A stretch of DNA of 64,000 bases from Deltaproteobacteria bacterium (GTDB taxonomy: Bacteria; Myxococcota_A; UBA9160; UBA4427). The position numbers and the translations under genes are program-made. This document shows, one piece after another, positions 1 through 8,599 of this stretch; the stretch's first letter is position 1, and every line of letters starts with the position of its first letter. Under the pieces are notes generated by a model. That model saw nothing but the letters and a program-made list of their open reading frames with translations, was not told where the DNA came from and searched no databases. Location of the stretch: the NCBI GenBank assembly GCA_016713665.1, contig JADJOR010000009.1, forward strand, positions 372,001 through 436,000. The letters run 5' to 3'.

Positions 1-1353
1 CACCTCGCCGCGGAAGCGCTGCATGCGCGCGCGCGACTCGGCGACGAGCGCGAAGCGATTCGCAGTCTCTCGCGCGCCCGCCGGATCCTCGAGCGCTGGC
101 GTTCCCAGCTCGACGCCGCCGACTATCTCTCTCGCGCGCGGCCGATCCACGAGCGGCTCGCGGGGCTGCTGCTCGCGCGCGGGGTCGGGCGCGACGCGTC
201 CGACGGCGCTCCCGATGCGGAGGCGGACGCCGAGCAGGCGCGCCTGCGCGAGGTCCTCGAGCTGCTCGAGGCGCTCAAGCTCGCCGAGCTGAGCGTCTAT
301 TTCGGCGATGCCTGTCTGGCAGATCTCGCGACGACGACGCCCGAGCGCCTGCCTGGAACGCTGCTGCTCTATCCGGTGATCCTGGAGGATCGCGTCGAGC
401 TGATCGTGGGCCAGAATGGTCGCCTCGCGCGCAGGATTGCGCCGATCCGACCGGCGGAGCTCGTGGCTTCGGTCCGCGCGCTGCGGGGCGCGCTCCAGGA
501 TCCGACGGGGCCGCGCCATCGGGCGGCGGCCGCCCGGCTCTTCGAGGCGCTGATCGCGCCCCTCGACGAAGCGCGCAGGGCGATGAACGGGGCGGCTCCG
601 ACGCTCGTCGTCGTACCGACCGGCGTGCTGCGCGAGATCCCGTTCGCGGCGCTCTTCGATGCGCGGGTCGGCCGCTTCCTCATCGAGGACGTCGCCCTCG
701 CGACCCTGCCCTCGCTCCACATCCTGCCCCCCGAGCCGCTCGATCCGCGCCGGACACGGCTGCTCGCCGTCGGGCTGACGGAGGCCGTCGAAGATTTCTC
801 GCCGCTGCCCTTCGCGGCGCGCGAGCTCGAGGCGGCGGCGGCGCGTTTTCCCGGGGCTCACCGCCTCGACGCCGCCTTCACGCGCTCGGTCCTCGCCGCC
901 GAGCTCGAGGCCGCGCCCTACGACGTCGTCCACGTCGCCTCCCACGGCCGCTTCGATGCGCGGGCGAGCGAGAGCTTCCTGCTCGCCCAGGACGGGCGCA
1001 TCGGCATGGCCGAGCTCGGCGAGTGGATCGGACGCACGCGGCCGCGCACGGGCCGGCCCCTCGAGCTGCTCGTGCTCTCGGCCTGCGAGACCGCGATCGG
1101 CGACGAGCGCGCGGTGCTCGGGCTCGCGGGCGTCGCGGTCCAGGCCGGGGCGCGCAGCGCGATCGCGAGCCTCTGGAAGGTCCACGACGAGGCGACGATG
1201 CAGCTCTTCGGGCATTTCTATCGCGAGCTCGGGCGGCCGGGGGTGAGCCGGGCCGAGGCGCTGCGCCGGGCCCAGCGCGCCCTGCTCGCCGAGCCGCGCT
1301 TCCGGCATCCGATCTACTGGTCGGCGTTCCTGCTGGTGAACGGCTGGCTCTGA
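1..1353 (+). CDS. CHAT-domain protease-like protein (5' truncated)
   Basis: The frame is open from base 1, so the N-terminus lies outside the window; 450 residues are visible. The first ~125 residues are helical and Arg/Leu/Ala-rich, compatible with the end of a TPR array, which commonly precedes CHAT domains. The rest is a CHAT (caspase-like) domain. The catalytic His sits in VHVASHG (about residue 315 of the visible part) and the catalytic Cys in LSACETA (about residue 362). The C-terminus has the family's typical ASLWKV and YWSAF segments. CHAT proteins are cysteine-protease-like effectors in bacterial signalling. It faces the anti-sigma-like gene tail to tail with a 16-base gap. Substrate and role here are unknown. 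Confidence 0.9.
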   Translation, partial: HLAAEALHARARLGDEREAIRSLSRARRILERWRSQLDAADYLSRARPIHERLAGLLLARGVGRDASDGAPDAEADAEQARLREVLELLEALKLAELSVYFGDACLADLATTTPERLPGTLLLYPVILEDRVELIVGQNGRLARRIAPIRPAELVASVRALRGALQDPTGPRHRAAAARLFEALIAPLDEARRAMNGAAPTLVVVPTGVLREIPFAALFDARVGRFLIEDVALATLPSLHILPPEPLDPRRTRLLAVGLTEAVEDFSPLPFAARELEAAAARFPGAHRLDAAFTRSVLAAELEAAPYDVVHVASHGRFDARASESFLLAQDGRIGMAELGEWIGRTRPRTGRPLELLVLSACETAIGDERAVLGLAGVAVQAGARSAIASLWKVHDEATMQLFGHFYRELGRPGVSRAEALRRAQRALLAEPRFRHPIYWSAFLLVNGWL

Positions 1354-1369
1354 GAAGTCGCGCGGGGCG

Positions 1370-2632
1370 TCACTCCCGGGCGAGGGCGGGATCGAAGCCG
1401 GCGCGGCGGGCGAGGGCCTCGACGGCGCGCTCGGGGGCCGGATCCTTCGGATGGCTCGCGCGCGCCCGGAGCGCCGCCTCGAGGGACTCCGCATAACAAC
1501 CGAGCGCCGCATAGTCGGCGGAGCGGGACGCGTCGCCGCGGGTCGACGGGTCCGCCGCCGCGGCGTCCGGAACCTCGACGCGGAGCCAGCCGAAGTCGAA
1601 GGTCCCGGGCGGCGACGCCTCGTCCTCGCGCAGGGCGATCGACCAGCGAAGCGTTCCGCCGCTCGGGAGCGCGATCCCGAGCGCCGCGAGGTCCGTGCGC
1701 TGCAGACCCGGCCGAGCCGGGCGCGCGAGCCTGCGATCGAGGACGACGGGCTCGTCCTGCGCGTCGACGATCGTCAGGAAGAAATCGCCCGAGCCTGGCA
1801 CGCGGTCGAGGGACCAGTGGAGGATCGGTCCGGGGCTGCACGCGCGGACGACGTGATCGGGCGCGAGCACCGTGATCCGCGCCGGCGCGTCGTCGCCCCC
1901 GCGCACGATCCATTCGCCCTGCGCCATCGACTCGACGCCATAGGCCGGTCGATAGTCGGGCATCGCCATCGCGAGCAGGATCTCGCCCTGCGCCGCGCTC
2001 GCGTCGGGGGCCGCCTCACCGCGCGGCGACGGCGTCGGGGTCGGCGCCGGATTCCTGGACTCGGTCGGGGCCTCGCTCGGCCGGCCCGCCGCTTCGGCGA
2101 CGATCTGCGTCCCCGAGCCGTCACGGGCACCGCCGCTGGGGTCGATCTCGGTCGGCTCCGGGCCGGACTCCGCCGCCGGCTCGGGGGTGTTCTCGACGAG
2201 CTGCGGCGTCGTGTTCGTCGGATCGGCCGTCGGCGCGGTCGGCGCATCGCCGCGCTGGGCCTGGGCGAGCCAGAAGGTGAGCGCGAGGAGCGCCGCGGCA
2301 GCGGCCCAGACGGGCGGTCGCGCGAGCCAGCGGCGCACGAGGCCCGCGAGCCCGGCCGGCGAAGCGAGTCCGTCCGCGAGCGGGATGCCGGCGCTTTCGG
2401 TCCCGGGGCGCCGATCGGCGTCGAGCTTCGCGAAGTCGAAGCCGCGGAGCGTCGCGAGCTCGTCGGCGACGAGCGGCGAGGCGGCCAGTGCGCGCTCGAC
2501 CGTCTGCTTCTCGAGCTCCGAGAGGCGATTGGGCTCGGTCGCATAACGCGCGAGCAGCTCGGGCGCGGGCCAGTCGGCTTCGTCGAGGTCCCGTTTCAAT
2601 CGGCGCAGTCCTGCTTCGTCGCGCTCGCTCAT
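1370..2632 (-). CDS. Anti-sigma-factor-like single-pass membrane protein
   Basis: 420 residues. The N-terminal ~65 residues (LLARYAT... LSELEKQTVERALAASP...ADELATL) resemble the cytoplasmic anti-sigma domain of ZAS/zf-HC2 proteins but lack the zinc-binding His/Cys residues. One membrane segment follows at about residues 107-125, then a Pro/Thr/Ser/Glu-rich linker (about 128-210) and a C-terminal extracytoplasmic region of unknown fold. The gene lies just downstream of, and on the same strand as, the ECF sigma factor, the usual place for an anti-sigma factor. The role is inferred from layout and N-terminal pattern; the C-terminal domain is not recognised. Confidence 0.7.
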   Translation of the reverse strand: MSERDEAGLRRLKRDLDEADWPAPELLARYATEPNRLSELEKQTVERALAASPLVADELATLRGFDFAKLDADRRPGTESAGIPLADGLASPAGLAGLVRRWLARPPVWAAAAALLALTFWLAQAQRGDAPTAPTADPTNTTPQLVENTPEPAAESGPEPTEIDPSGGARDGSGTQIVAEAAGRPSEAPTESRNPAPTPTPSPRGEAAPDASAAQGEILLAMAMPDYRPAYGVESMAQGEWIVRGGDDAPARITVLAPDHVVRACSPGPILHWSLDRVPGSGDFFLTIVDAQDEPVVLDRRLARPARPGLQRTDLAALGIALPSGGTLRWSIALREDEASPPGTFDFGWLRVEVPDAAAADPSTRGDASRSADYAALGCYAESLEAALRARASHPKDPAPERAVEALARRAGFDPALARE

Positions 2633-2747
2633 GGCCGATCGCTCCCTCTCCCGGGTCGCCGCGGCATGCGGGCGAGCCAGCCCCCTGTCGGATCAGACGG
2701 AGCCGGGGCGTTTGCGATATCGCCGCTCGCTCGGAAATCCGCGCGCG

Positions 2748-3341
2748 TCATCGGTCCCCCGAGAGGAGCTGGGCCCGCAGGGCGAGGATCGCCTCGCGTT
2801 GGAGGCGGTTGATCGTGCCCCGGGGCCGATTGAGCGCGGCCGCGGTCTCGTCGTAGCTCAGGTTCTCGAGGTAGATGCGCTCGACGACCTCGCGATGGCG
2901 GTCGGAGAGGGTCGAGAGGGCGTTGCGCAGGGCCTGCTGGATGGCGGGGTCGAGGGGGCGCTCGCCCTGGGCGTCGGCGTTCGCGACGACGGCCTCGTCC
3001 GGGAGGTCGACTTCGCGGCCGTGCTTGCGGGTCCAGTCGATGAAGGCGTTGCGGGTCGTCGTGCGCACGAAGCCGGGAAGCGCGCTCGCCTCGCGGACCC
3101 GGCCGTCGCGATGGGCGCGCCAGACGCGGACGACGACCTCCTGGGCGAGATCGTCCCAGGCCTCGCGGGCCGCGTAGGCGCCCATGCGGGCGAGCTGGCT
3201 CGTCACGAGGCGGCGGATCCGGGCCAGCGCAGCGACGTCGCCGCGGCCGAGGGCCTCGAGCTCGGCGAACCAATCGACCTCCGCGACCGGCGCATCCGGT
3301 TCGGCGATGACGACCAGCCAGAGCTTCGAGAGGCTCGACAT
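2748..3341 (-). CDS. ECF-family RNA polymerase sigma factor
   Basis: 197 residues, normal for ECF sigma factors. Region 2 is visible in WDDLAQEVVVRVWRA (-10 recognition and core binding) and region 4 as a helix-turn-helix in LSDRHREVVERIYLENLSYDETA (reported here only as a segment near residues 140-175). ATG 3341 is the first start that gives a normal ECF length; the frame stays open far upstream only because of GC bias. It probably directs transcription of envelope or CHAT-related genes and is held by the membrane protein downstream; that pairing is inference. Two strong hairpins lie just upstream of its start (3399-3484). Confidence 0.9.
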   Translation of the reverse strand: MSSLSKLWLVVIAEPDAPVAEVDWFAELEALGRGDVAALARIRRLVTSQLARMGAYAAREAWDDLAQEVVVRVWRAHRDGRVREASALPGFVRTTTRNAFIDWTRKHGREVDLPDEAVVANADAQGERPLDPAIQQALRNALSTLSDRHREVVERIYLENLSYDETAAALNRPRGTINRLQREAILALRAQLLSGDR

Positions 3342-3398
3342 GCCCGCGAGTCTATCGCGGGGGGCGCCGGCGGGCGCCCGATCGGGAGACCGACGCAG

Positions 3399-3435
3399 CG
3401 GCCGCCTGCTCCGTGCGGCGCGGAGCAGGCGGCCG
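3399..3435. repeat. Hairpin, 15-bp perfect inverted repeat
   Basis: Arms at 3399-3413 and 3421-3435 are exact reverse complements, separated by 7 bases. It lies between the sigma factor start and the end of the upstream PEP-CTERM gene. No T-tract follows on either strand, so it is not a classic intrinsic terminator. It could slow or punctuate transcription entering the sigma gene, or be a protein-binding dyad. Confidence 0.7.
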
Positions 3436-3457
3436 GGACTTCGCGTCGGCGCGCGGC

Positions 3458-3484
3458 GGCGGCGATCCGGTTCGGATCGCCGCC
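3458..3484. repeat. Hairpin, 12-bp perfect inverted repeat
   Basis: Arms at 3458-3469 and 3473-3484 match exactly with a 3-base loop. It begins 9 bases past the stop of the minus-strand PEP-CTERM gene, a position that fits a transcript 3'-end stabiliser or terminator, but there is no U-tract. It is the second of two hairpins in a 152-base gap. Confidence 0.65.
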
Positions 3485-3493
3485 CCGGCCGCG

Positions 3494-5962
3494 TCAGGCC
3501 GAGCGCGAAGCCCGCCTCGTGAAGCCGAGCAGCCCGACGAGCCCCGCGGCCAGCCCCGCGGCCAGGCCCGGCTCGGGCACGGCGACCGGTGCACCGACCT
3601 CGCTCGTCTCGCTGAGCGCCGAGGTCGCCGTCGCGACGATGTTCTGCAGCCCGACCGGAATCGGGACGACCGGCGTGAACTGCACCCGCCGCTGCAGATG
3701 CGCCTCGGCCGCCGGGTAGCTGTCGCTGCCGAGATAGGTCAGCGGCTGCAGGCCCGTCGGGTCGGCCAGATAGAAGTCGATCGTGAGCGGATAGGCGGCG
3801 TTGCCCACGTCCGAGGTCACGCGGTACTCGACCAGGAGCTCGCCCGTCACCGGATCGACCCGCGTGCGGACCGGATCGAGCTCGGGCGAGTTCTGGAGCC
3901 GGTTCGCGCCGAGGTCGGCGTCGCCGAAGTCGTTGGGCGTGTTCCCGTTCTCGTTCAGGTCGATCGACAAGCTCCCGTTGTTCGTGATCCGGTTGCCGCG
4001 GATCGCCGCTTCGGTTCCGTCCTGCATCGAGATCGCATCGAGCACGTTGTAGGCGATCCGATTGGCGCGCTCCTCGAAATCGAGGGAGGAGGTCGTCAGG
4101 TCCGAGCCGATCACGGCCGGGAAGGTCCCGGCGCCCGCGCGCATCCGGATGCCGTGGTTCTCGTTCGGCATCGGGATGCCGTTCGGGTGGACGCCGATCT
4201 TGTTCGCGACGACGAGGTTCGCGTTCGCGGCCTGGTCCATCAGGATGCCGCTGCCGCCGTTCCAGCCGATCACGTTGCCCTTGCCGAGGGCGCCGATCTC
4301 GTTGCCGCCGACGGTGCTCGTCACGAGGATGCCGGCGCCGCTGTTGCCCTGGTCGCGGCCGAGGGCGTCGGTTCCGACGTAGTTCGAGAAGACGTCGATC
4401 AGGCTCGCGCCCTCGGCGATCGCGATGCCCGTCTGGCCGTTGCCGACGGAGTTGTCGCGGATCGTCACGTCGCCTTCCTCGACGCGAATGCCGGAGAGGC
4501 CGTTGGGCAGCGCGTCGCCGCTCTCGTTCATGCCGACGAAATTGCCGATCACGCGGACGGTCCCGACGCTCTGGAGCGGATCGTTGCCGATCAGGATGCC
4601 GTGATTGGGCGAATGGCCGACGACGTTGGCCTCGACGCGGACCGGATCGCCGCCGTCGAGGCGGATGCCCTGGAAGCCGTTCGGGAGCGGGCTGATGCCG
4701 TCCGCGGCGACGCCGACGAAGTTGCCCTCGATCACCGTATCGCCGACGCCGCCGAGCCCCGTCTCGATGCCGTCGCCGTCGTTGCCGGCGACGCGGTTCG
4801 CGCCGCCGGGCAGAAGGTTGCCGATCACGAGGTCCGCGGCGGCGTCGGAGACGTAGATGCCCGAGAGCGCGTTGCCGAAGTCGAGCAGGCCCGTCGTGTC
4901 GGTGCCGATCTGGTTCGCGACGATCGTCATGCCGGGCAGCGTCGGCTGATTCGAGGTCTCGACGATGTCGATGCCGTGGCCGCCGTTGTTCGAGATCAGG
5001 TTGCCCTTCGCGACGAAAGACAGGTTCGGCAGCGTGCCGGTCACGAGCACACGACCGATCTCGAGGCCGACGCCGTTTTCGACCCGAATGCCGTCGGCGG
5101 TATTGCCGAGGGTGAAGAGCTGGCCGAGGGCCCCGACGCGCGCCTCGCGGCGCGTCCCCGTCGGGTCCGTGCCGATCTTGTTGCCGACGACGTGGGTATT
5201 CGTCCCGGCGTTCTCGATCCCGACGCCGTTGCCGGAGATCGTGTTGCCGAGGCCGACGAAGGCGCCGTTCTGGACCTTGGCGCCGATCCAGGTATTGGTC
5301 GCCTGGATGTTCACGTGGATCCCGACGCCGTTCGCGTTGCGGAACATGTAGGGGTCGACGTGGTCGTGGACGCCGAAGGCGCAGCGATCGATCCAGACGC
5401 CGTCGGTCCCGTTCAGGTAGATGCCGTAGAAGAAGCCGCCGAAGGTCAGCCCGCGGATCGTCGAGCCATCCGCCGTCGGAAGCAGGTTCAGGCCGTAGGA
5501 CCCGCCGTTCTCGACGAGGACCACGCGGGGCGTCCGAGCGGGGTCGTAGGACGGGGCGGTCGTGCCGTCGATCTCGATCGGTTCCGTGATGGGTTGGTAG
5601 TCGGTCGCGGGATTGAACCAGGCGACACCGTTCACGTCGTAGAGCAGGCTGCTCACGAAGCGGACCTCGTCGCGCCCCGGCCAGGCGTTCGCCTCCTCGA
5701 TCGCCGCGCGCAGCGTGCACTCGGCCCGCGGCCCGAGGTTCGGGTCGACGACGATGGCGCCGGTCGAGCAGAGGCTGTCGCCCCAGTTGTTGTCGCTGGT
5801 ATCGGCGATCGAGTTGACCTGGAGGACGACGGCGTCGGCGGTCGTGGCGAGGGCGAGGACCGCCATCAGGGCGGTGGCGGCCGTGACGAGCAGCTTTGTC
5901 GAGCGGCGCAGCGGCGGGAGGGGTTGCGGTCGGAGCCGGTCGGCGGAGTCGAGGGTCTTCAT
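3494..5962 (-). CDS. Secreted beta-helix protein with CSLREA motif and PEP-CTERM tail
   Basis: 822 residues. A signal peptide is expected at residues 1-44 (hydrophobic core 23-40, cleavage near ADA). A CSLREA-type motif, CTLRAAIEEAN, follows at 82-92. The body (about 150-690) is Asn/Gly-rich with repeated NGI, GNxI and NxVG steps typical of parallel beta-helix (pectate-lyase-like) folds. The C-terminus has VPEPG, a hydrophobic stretch and a basic end (FTRRASRSA), the three-part PEP-CTERM signal processed by exosortases. It is likely a surface or matrix protein; no catalytic residues can be assigned. The ribosome-binding site AAGGAAG precedes ATG 5962. Confidence 0.9.
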   Translation of the reverse strand: MKTLDSADRLRPQPLPPLRRSTKLLVTAATALMAVLALATTADAVVLQVNSIADTSDNNWGDSLCSTGAIVVDPNLGPRAECTLRAAIEEANAWPGRDEVRFVSSLLYDVNGVAWFNPATDYQPITEPIEIDGTTAPSYDPARTPRVVLVENGGSYGLNLLPTADGSTIRGLTFGGFFYGIYLNGTDGVWIDRCAFGVHDHVDPYMFRNANGVGIHVNIQATNTWIGAKVQNGAFVGLGNTISGNGVGIENAGTNTHVVGNKIGTDPTGTRREARVGALGQLFTLGNTADGIRVENGVGLEIGRVLVTGTLPNLSFVAKGNLISNNGGHGIDIVETSNQPTLPGMTIVANQIGTDTTGLLDFGNALSGIYVSDAAADLVIGNLLPGGANRVAGNDGDGIETGLGGVGDTVIEGNFVGVAADGISPLPNGFQGIRLDGGDPVRVEANVVGHSPNHGILIGNDPLQSVGTVRVIGNFVGMNESGDALPNGLSGIRVEEGDVTIRDNSVGNGQTGIAIAEGASLIDVFSNYVGTDALGRDQGNSGAGILVTSTVGGNEIGALGKGNVIGWNGGSGILMDQAANANLVVANKIGVHPNGIPMPNENHGIRMRAGAGTFPAVIGSDLTTSSLDFEERANRIAYNVLDAISMQDGTEAAIRGNRITNNGSLSIDLNENGNTPNDFGDADLGANRLQNSPELDPVRTRVDPVTGELLVEYRVTSDVGNAAYPLTIDFYLADPTGLQPLTYLGSDSYPAAEAHLQRRVQFTPVVPIPVGLQNIVATATSALSETSEVGAPVAVPEPGLAAGLAAGLVGLLGFTRRASRSA

Positions 5963-6202
5963 GTCGGGCTTCCTTCTTTCGGCTCGCGGGGCGAGCGATT
6001 GGGGCGCAGCGACACGGGCCCGGCCCGGGGCGTCGACGCCATCGGAAGTCCAGACGGGGCTCGGGGGCAGGGGATATCGGAACGTGTCGAGGTCGGAGCG
6101 CGGCCCGGCGGCGGGTCCGATCCGCGGCCCGCTTCGCTACGCTGGGCGCCCGTCGCGCCGGTCGGCGCTCGGCGCGAGAACGGAAGCAGGCATCACCCCG
6201 TC

Positions 6203-6673
6203 ATGAATCCCGGACTGCTCTTCTGGACCGCGGCCCTCGTCAACCTCGGGGTCGTCTGCCTGGCGGCGATCGTCGGCGTGCGCTTCGCGCATCGCGGCGA
6301 GATCGCGCGTCATCGCCGGGCGATGAAGCTCGCCTCGTGGCTCGTCGTCGCGTTCCTGCTCTCCTACGTCGGGAAGCTCGTCCTCATCGGACGCGAGGAC
6401 ATGTCGGTCTGGGCGCAGGTCGACCTCTGGGTCCTGCGCTGCCACGAGCTCTGCGTGCTCGCGATGCTGGTCGCGGGGGCCGTCGCCTGGGTCCAGGCGG
6501 GGCGGCTCGAGGGGACGCGCATCGTGACCCGGGACGCGCGCGACCCCGACGCCGACCCGCAGGCCGTCCGCCTCCACCACCGCGCCGGCTGGATCGCCGT
6601 CGTCTCCGGCGTGCTCGGCTTCGTGCTCGCGATCGGCGTGCTCGTCGGGATGTACGCCCGGGCGGCCAGCTAG
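6203..6673 (+). CDS. DUF420-like four-helix membrane protein
   Basis: 156 residues with four predicted membrane helices. An ARHRRAMK segment in the first loop and His residues before helices three and four (RCHE, LHHRAGW) match the DUF420 pattern; some members (CtaM) assist heme-copper oxidase assembly. No cytochrome oxidase genes are nearby, so that role is only a family-level suggestion. Its TAG stop shares a CTAG with the stop of the convergent oxidoreductase. The start is ATG 6203; the frame is open upstream but the DUF420 homology begins here. Confidence 0.7.
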   Translation: MNPGLLFWTAALVNLGVVCLAAIVGVRFAHRGEIARHRRAMKLASWLVVAFLLSYVGKLVLIGREDMSVWAQVDLWVLRCHELCVLAMLVAGAVAWVQAGRLEGTRIVTRDARDPDADPQAVRLHHRAGWIAVVSGVLGFVLAIGVLVGMYARAAS

Positions 6674-7614
6674 GCCAGGCTGCGCAGCGCCGGGATCATC
6701 TCCTTCGTCGCCCGCTCGAGGATCACGTCGGGATCCGAGAGCGCGGAGAGGACGAAGTGGCGGCAGCCCGCCCTGGCGAACTTGCGCAGCTGCTCGAGGC
6801 AGTCTTCCGGCTTGCCGAGCAGGCAGTAGCGCTTCGAGGCCTCGCGGAAGTCGGTGTTGTAGATCATGCCGAGGAGCTTCGCGGCGCGGTCGTGGGCGGC
6901 TTCGTAGGAGTCGTCGAGGACGGTGAAGAGCAGCGCCGCCGTGTGGAAGGGCTTGCCGGCCCGGTCCGCCGCGCGGGCGTGGCCCGCGATCGCGCGCAGG
7001 TTCGCCTCGTAGGTCGCGACGTCGCACATGTGGGAGATGTAGCCGTCGCCGAGCCGCCCGGCGCGGCGCATCGAGACGGCCTTGCGGCCGCCGACGAGGA
7101 TCGGCGGGCCGCCGGGGCGCACCGGCTTCGGCTCGATCTTGACCGGCCCGAAGTCGTGGAAGCGGCCGTGGAACTCGACCTTCGACTCGGTCCAGTGGCG
7201 GCGGATGATCTCGATCGCCTCGTCCGTCCGGGGCCCGCGCTCGGCGATGTTCGCACCGACCGCCGCGAACTCCGGCGGATACTCGCCGCCGACCCCGACG
7301 CCGAGGATCAGGCGGCCGCCGGAGAGCATGTCGAGCGTCCCGGTGATCTTCGCCGTCAGCGTCGGATTGCGCAGCGGGAGCAGCAGCACGCCGGTCGCGA
7401 GCTCGACCCTTTCGGTCGCGGCGGCGATGAAGGAGAGGAGCGAGAGGCTCTCGACGACGGGGATATGGAACGCGATGTGGTCGCCGACCCAGAGCGAATC
7501 GAGGCCGCTCGCCTCGATCTTCTTCGCGCGGTCGAGGACCGACGCGCGATCGGATCCGGACATGACCATGCCCATCTTCACGTCGTCGACGATGTTCAGG
7601 CCTTCGAAGTCCAT
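6670..7614 (-). CDS. LLM-class (luciferase-like) flavin-dependent oxidoreductase
   Basis: 314 residues. The TIM-barrel landmarks of the bacterial luciferase family are present: a GLDSLWVGDH segment near the N-terminus, ATGVLLLPLRNP, and the GGRLILGVGVGGE turn that binds the flavin or F420 phosphate. Members are F420- or FMN-dependent monooxygenases or dehydrogenases; the substrate cannot be read from sequence. Convergent with the DUF420 gene by a 4-base overlap. A second, different LLM protein lies at 49.1 kb. Confidence 0.9.
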   Translation of the reverse strand: MDFEGLNIVDDVKMGMVMSGSDRASVLDRAKKIEASGLDSLWVGDHIAFHIPVVESLSLLSFIAAATERVELATGVLLLPLRNPTLTAKITGTLDMLSGGRLILGVGVGGEYPPEFAAVGANIAERGPRTDEAIEIIRRHWTESKVEFHGRFHDFGPVKIEPKPVRPGGPPILVGGRKAVSMRRAGRLGDGYISHMCDVATYEANLRAIAGHARAADRAGKPFHTAALLFTVLDDSYEAAHDRAAKLLGMIYNTDFREASKRYCLLGKPEDCLEQLRKFARAGCRHFVLSALSDPDVILERATKEMIPALRSLA

Positions 7615-7723
7615 GCTGCTCCCCTGCGTGAGGTCGCTGCTCGCGAGCGCCGCCCGCTGCGGACCGCGCGGCCCGGCCCCTGCGGCCGCGACGCGAGACG
7701 GATGGGACGAGAGACGGCCGCGT

Positions 7724-8392
7724 CTAGAGCCGGATGCGGGACGAAGCCCGGCGCGAGCCGCTGCGGCTGTGGAGCCAGGCGCCGAGCAGCATGCCGCCGC
7801 CGAGCAGTCCCGCGCCGGTCAGCCATTCCTGATAACGCGAGACGGCCCGCAGCTGGAGGTTCTCGAGGGTCAGCGCCTCGAGCTCCTTCTTCTGGCCGTC
7901 GTCATTCGCCGTGAGCGCGCCGTTCGACTCGCGCAGCTGGGTCGTCTCGGTGCGCAGCTTCTCGAGCTCGCTCTTCAGCGCGGCGACGTCGGCCTCGGCG
8001 GTCGCGAGGCGGGCCGACGGGGGCGGGGTCGCTTCGACGTAGCCCGCCGGGATCCAGCCGACCTTCCCGTCCGGGGTCTGGACCTGGATCCAATCCGTTC
8101 CGCGGGCGAGGACCTTGACCGAGTCGCCGGTCGCGACCGTCCCGATGATCCGATACTCGTTGCCGCCGCCGGTCCGGACGTTGAGCCGCAGATCGCCCTT
8201 GATCCAACCCTGCTCGGCCGCGAACGCGTCCGTCGCGCAAAGCGTGCCCGTCGCGATCAGAAGCGTCGCGGTCAGGAGCAGGCTCGATCGGAAGGTCGTG
8301 AAGAGGGTCGTGAAGACGCTCTCCTGAAGGGTCACAAGAGCGCCGGAGTTCGGCGAGCCGGTCGAACGTGCGAGTCGAAAGTTCAAGTCCAT
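7724..8392 (-). CDS. SH3-domain envelope protein, YgiM/TIGR04211-like
   Basis: 222 residues. A signal peptide at about 34-58 ends in DAFA; an SH3b domain follows (LRLNVRTGGGNEYRIIGTV... to GWIPAGYV), then a predicted coiled coil (about 115-170) and one C-terminal membrane helix with a basic end. This order is that of the TIGR04211 (YgiM-like) family found in the envelope of proteobacteria. ATG 8392 gives a somewhat long n-region. Function in the family is poorly defined; cell-wall contact is likely. Confidence 0.85.
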   Translation of the reverse strand: MDLNFRLARSTGSPNSGALVTLQESVFTTLFTTFRSSLLLTATLLIATGTLCATDAFAAEQGWIKGDLRLNVRTGGGNEYRIIGTVATGDSVKVLARGTDWIQVQTPDGKVGWIPAGYVEATPPPSARLATAEADVAALKSELEKLRTETTQLRESNGALTANDDGQKKELEALTLENLQLRAVSRYQEWLTGAGLLGGGMLLGAWLHSRSGSRRASSRIRL

Positions 8393-8599
8393 CTCCCGGG
8401 TGAAAGGCACAGTGTGGCGAAGATCGACGGATCGAAAAGGGGCGAGCGGGGGCACGGCATTTGCACCGGACGAGCGTACCCCCTGCCGCGTCGCCTCGGA
8501 TCGCCTCTCGCCCGTCCGTCTCGTTTCGATTCGAAACCATCCATTTCGAGTCGGGAAGGAGCATGACATCGGCGGGGGGCGGGCCCGTCGCCCGCTCGG

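Noticed and set aside
2748..5720. 990-codon open frame on the minus strand spanning the sigma factor and most of the PEP-CTERM gene
   Set aside because: Only its last 197 codons (the sigma factor) have protein-like sequence. The upstream part is Arg/Pro-rich and antiparallel or out of frame to a convincing signal-peptide/beta-helix gene.
3494..5962. Beta-helix repeats as a repeat array or CRISPR
   Set aside because: The periodicity is at protein level (Asn/Gly steps), without identical DNA repeats or spacers.
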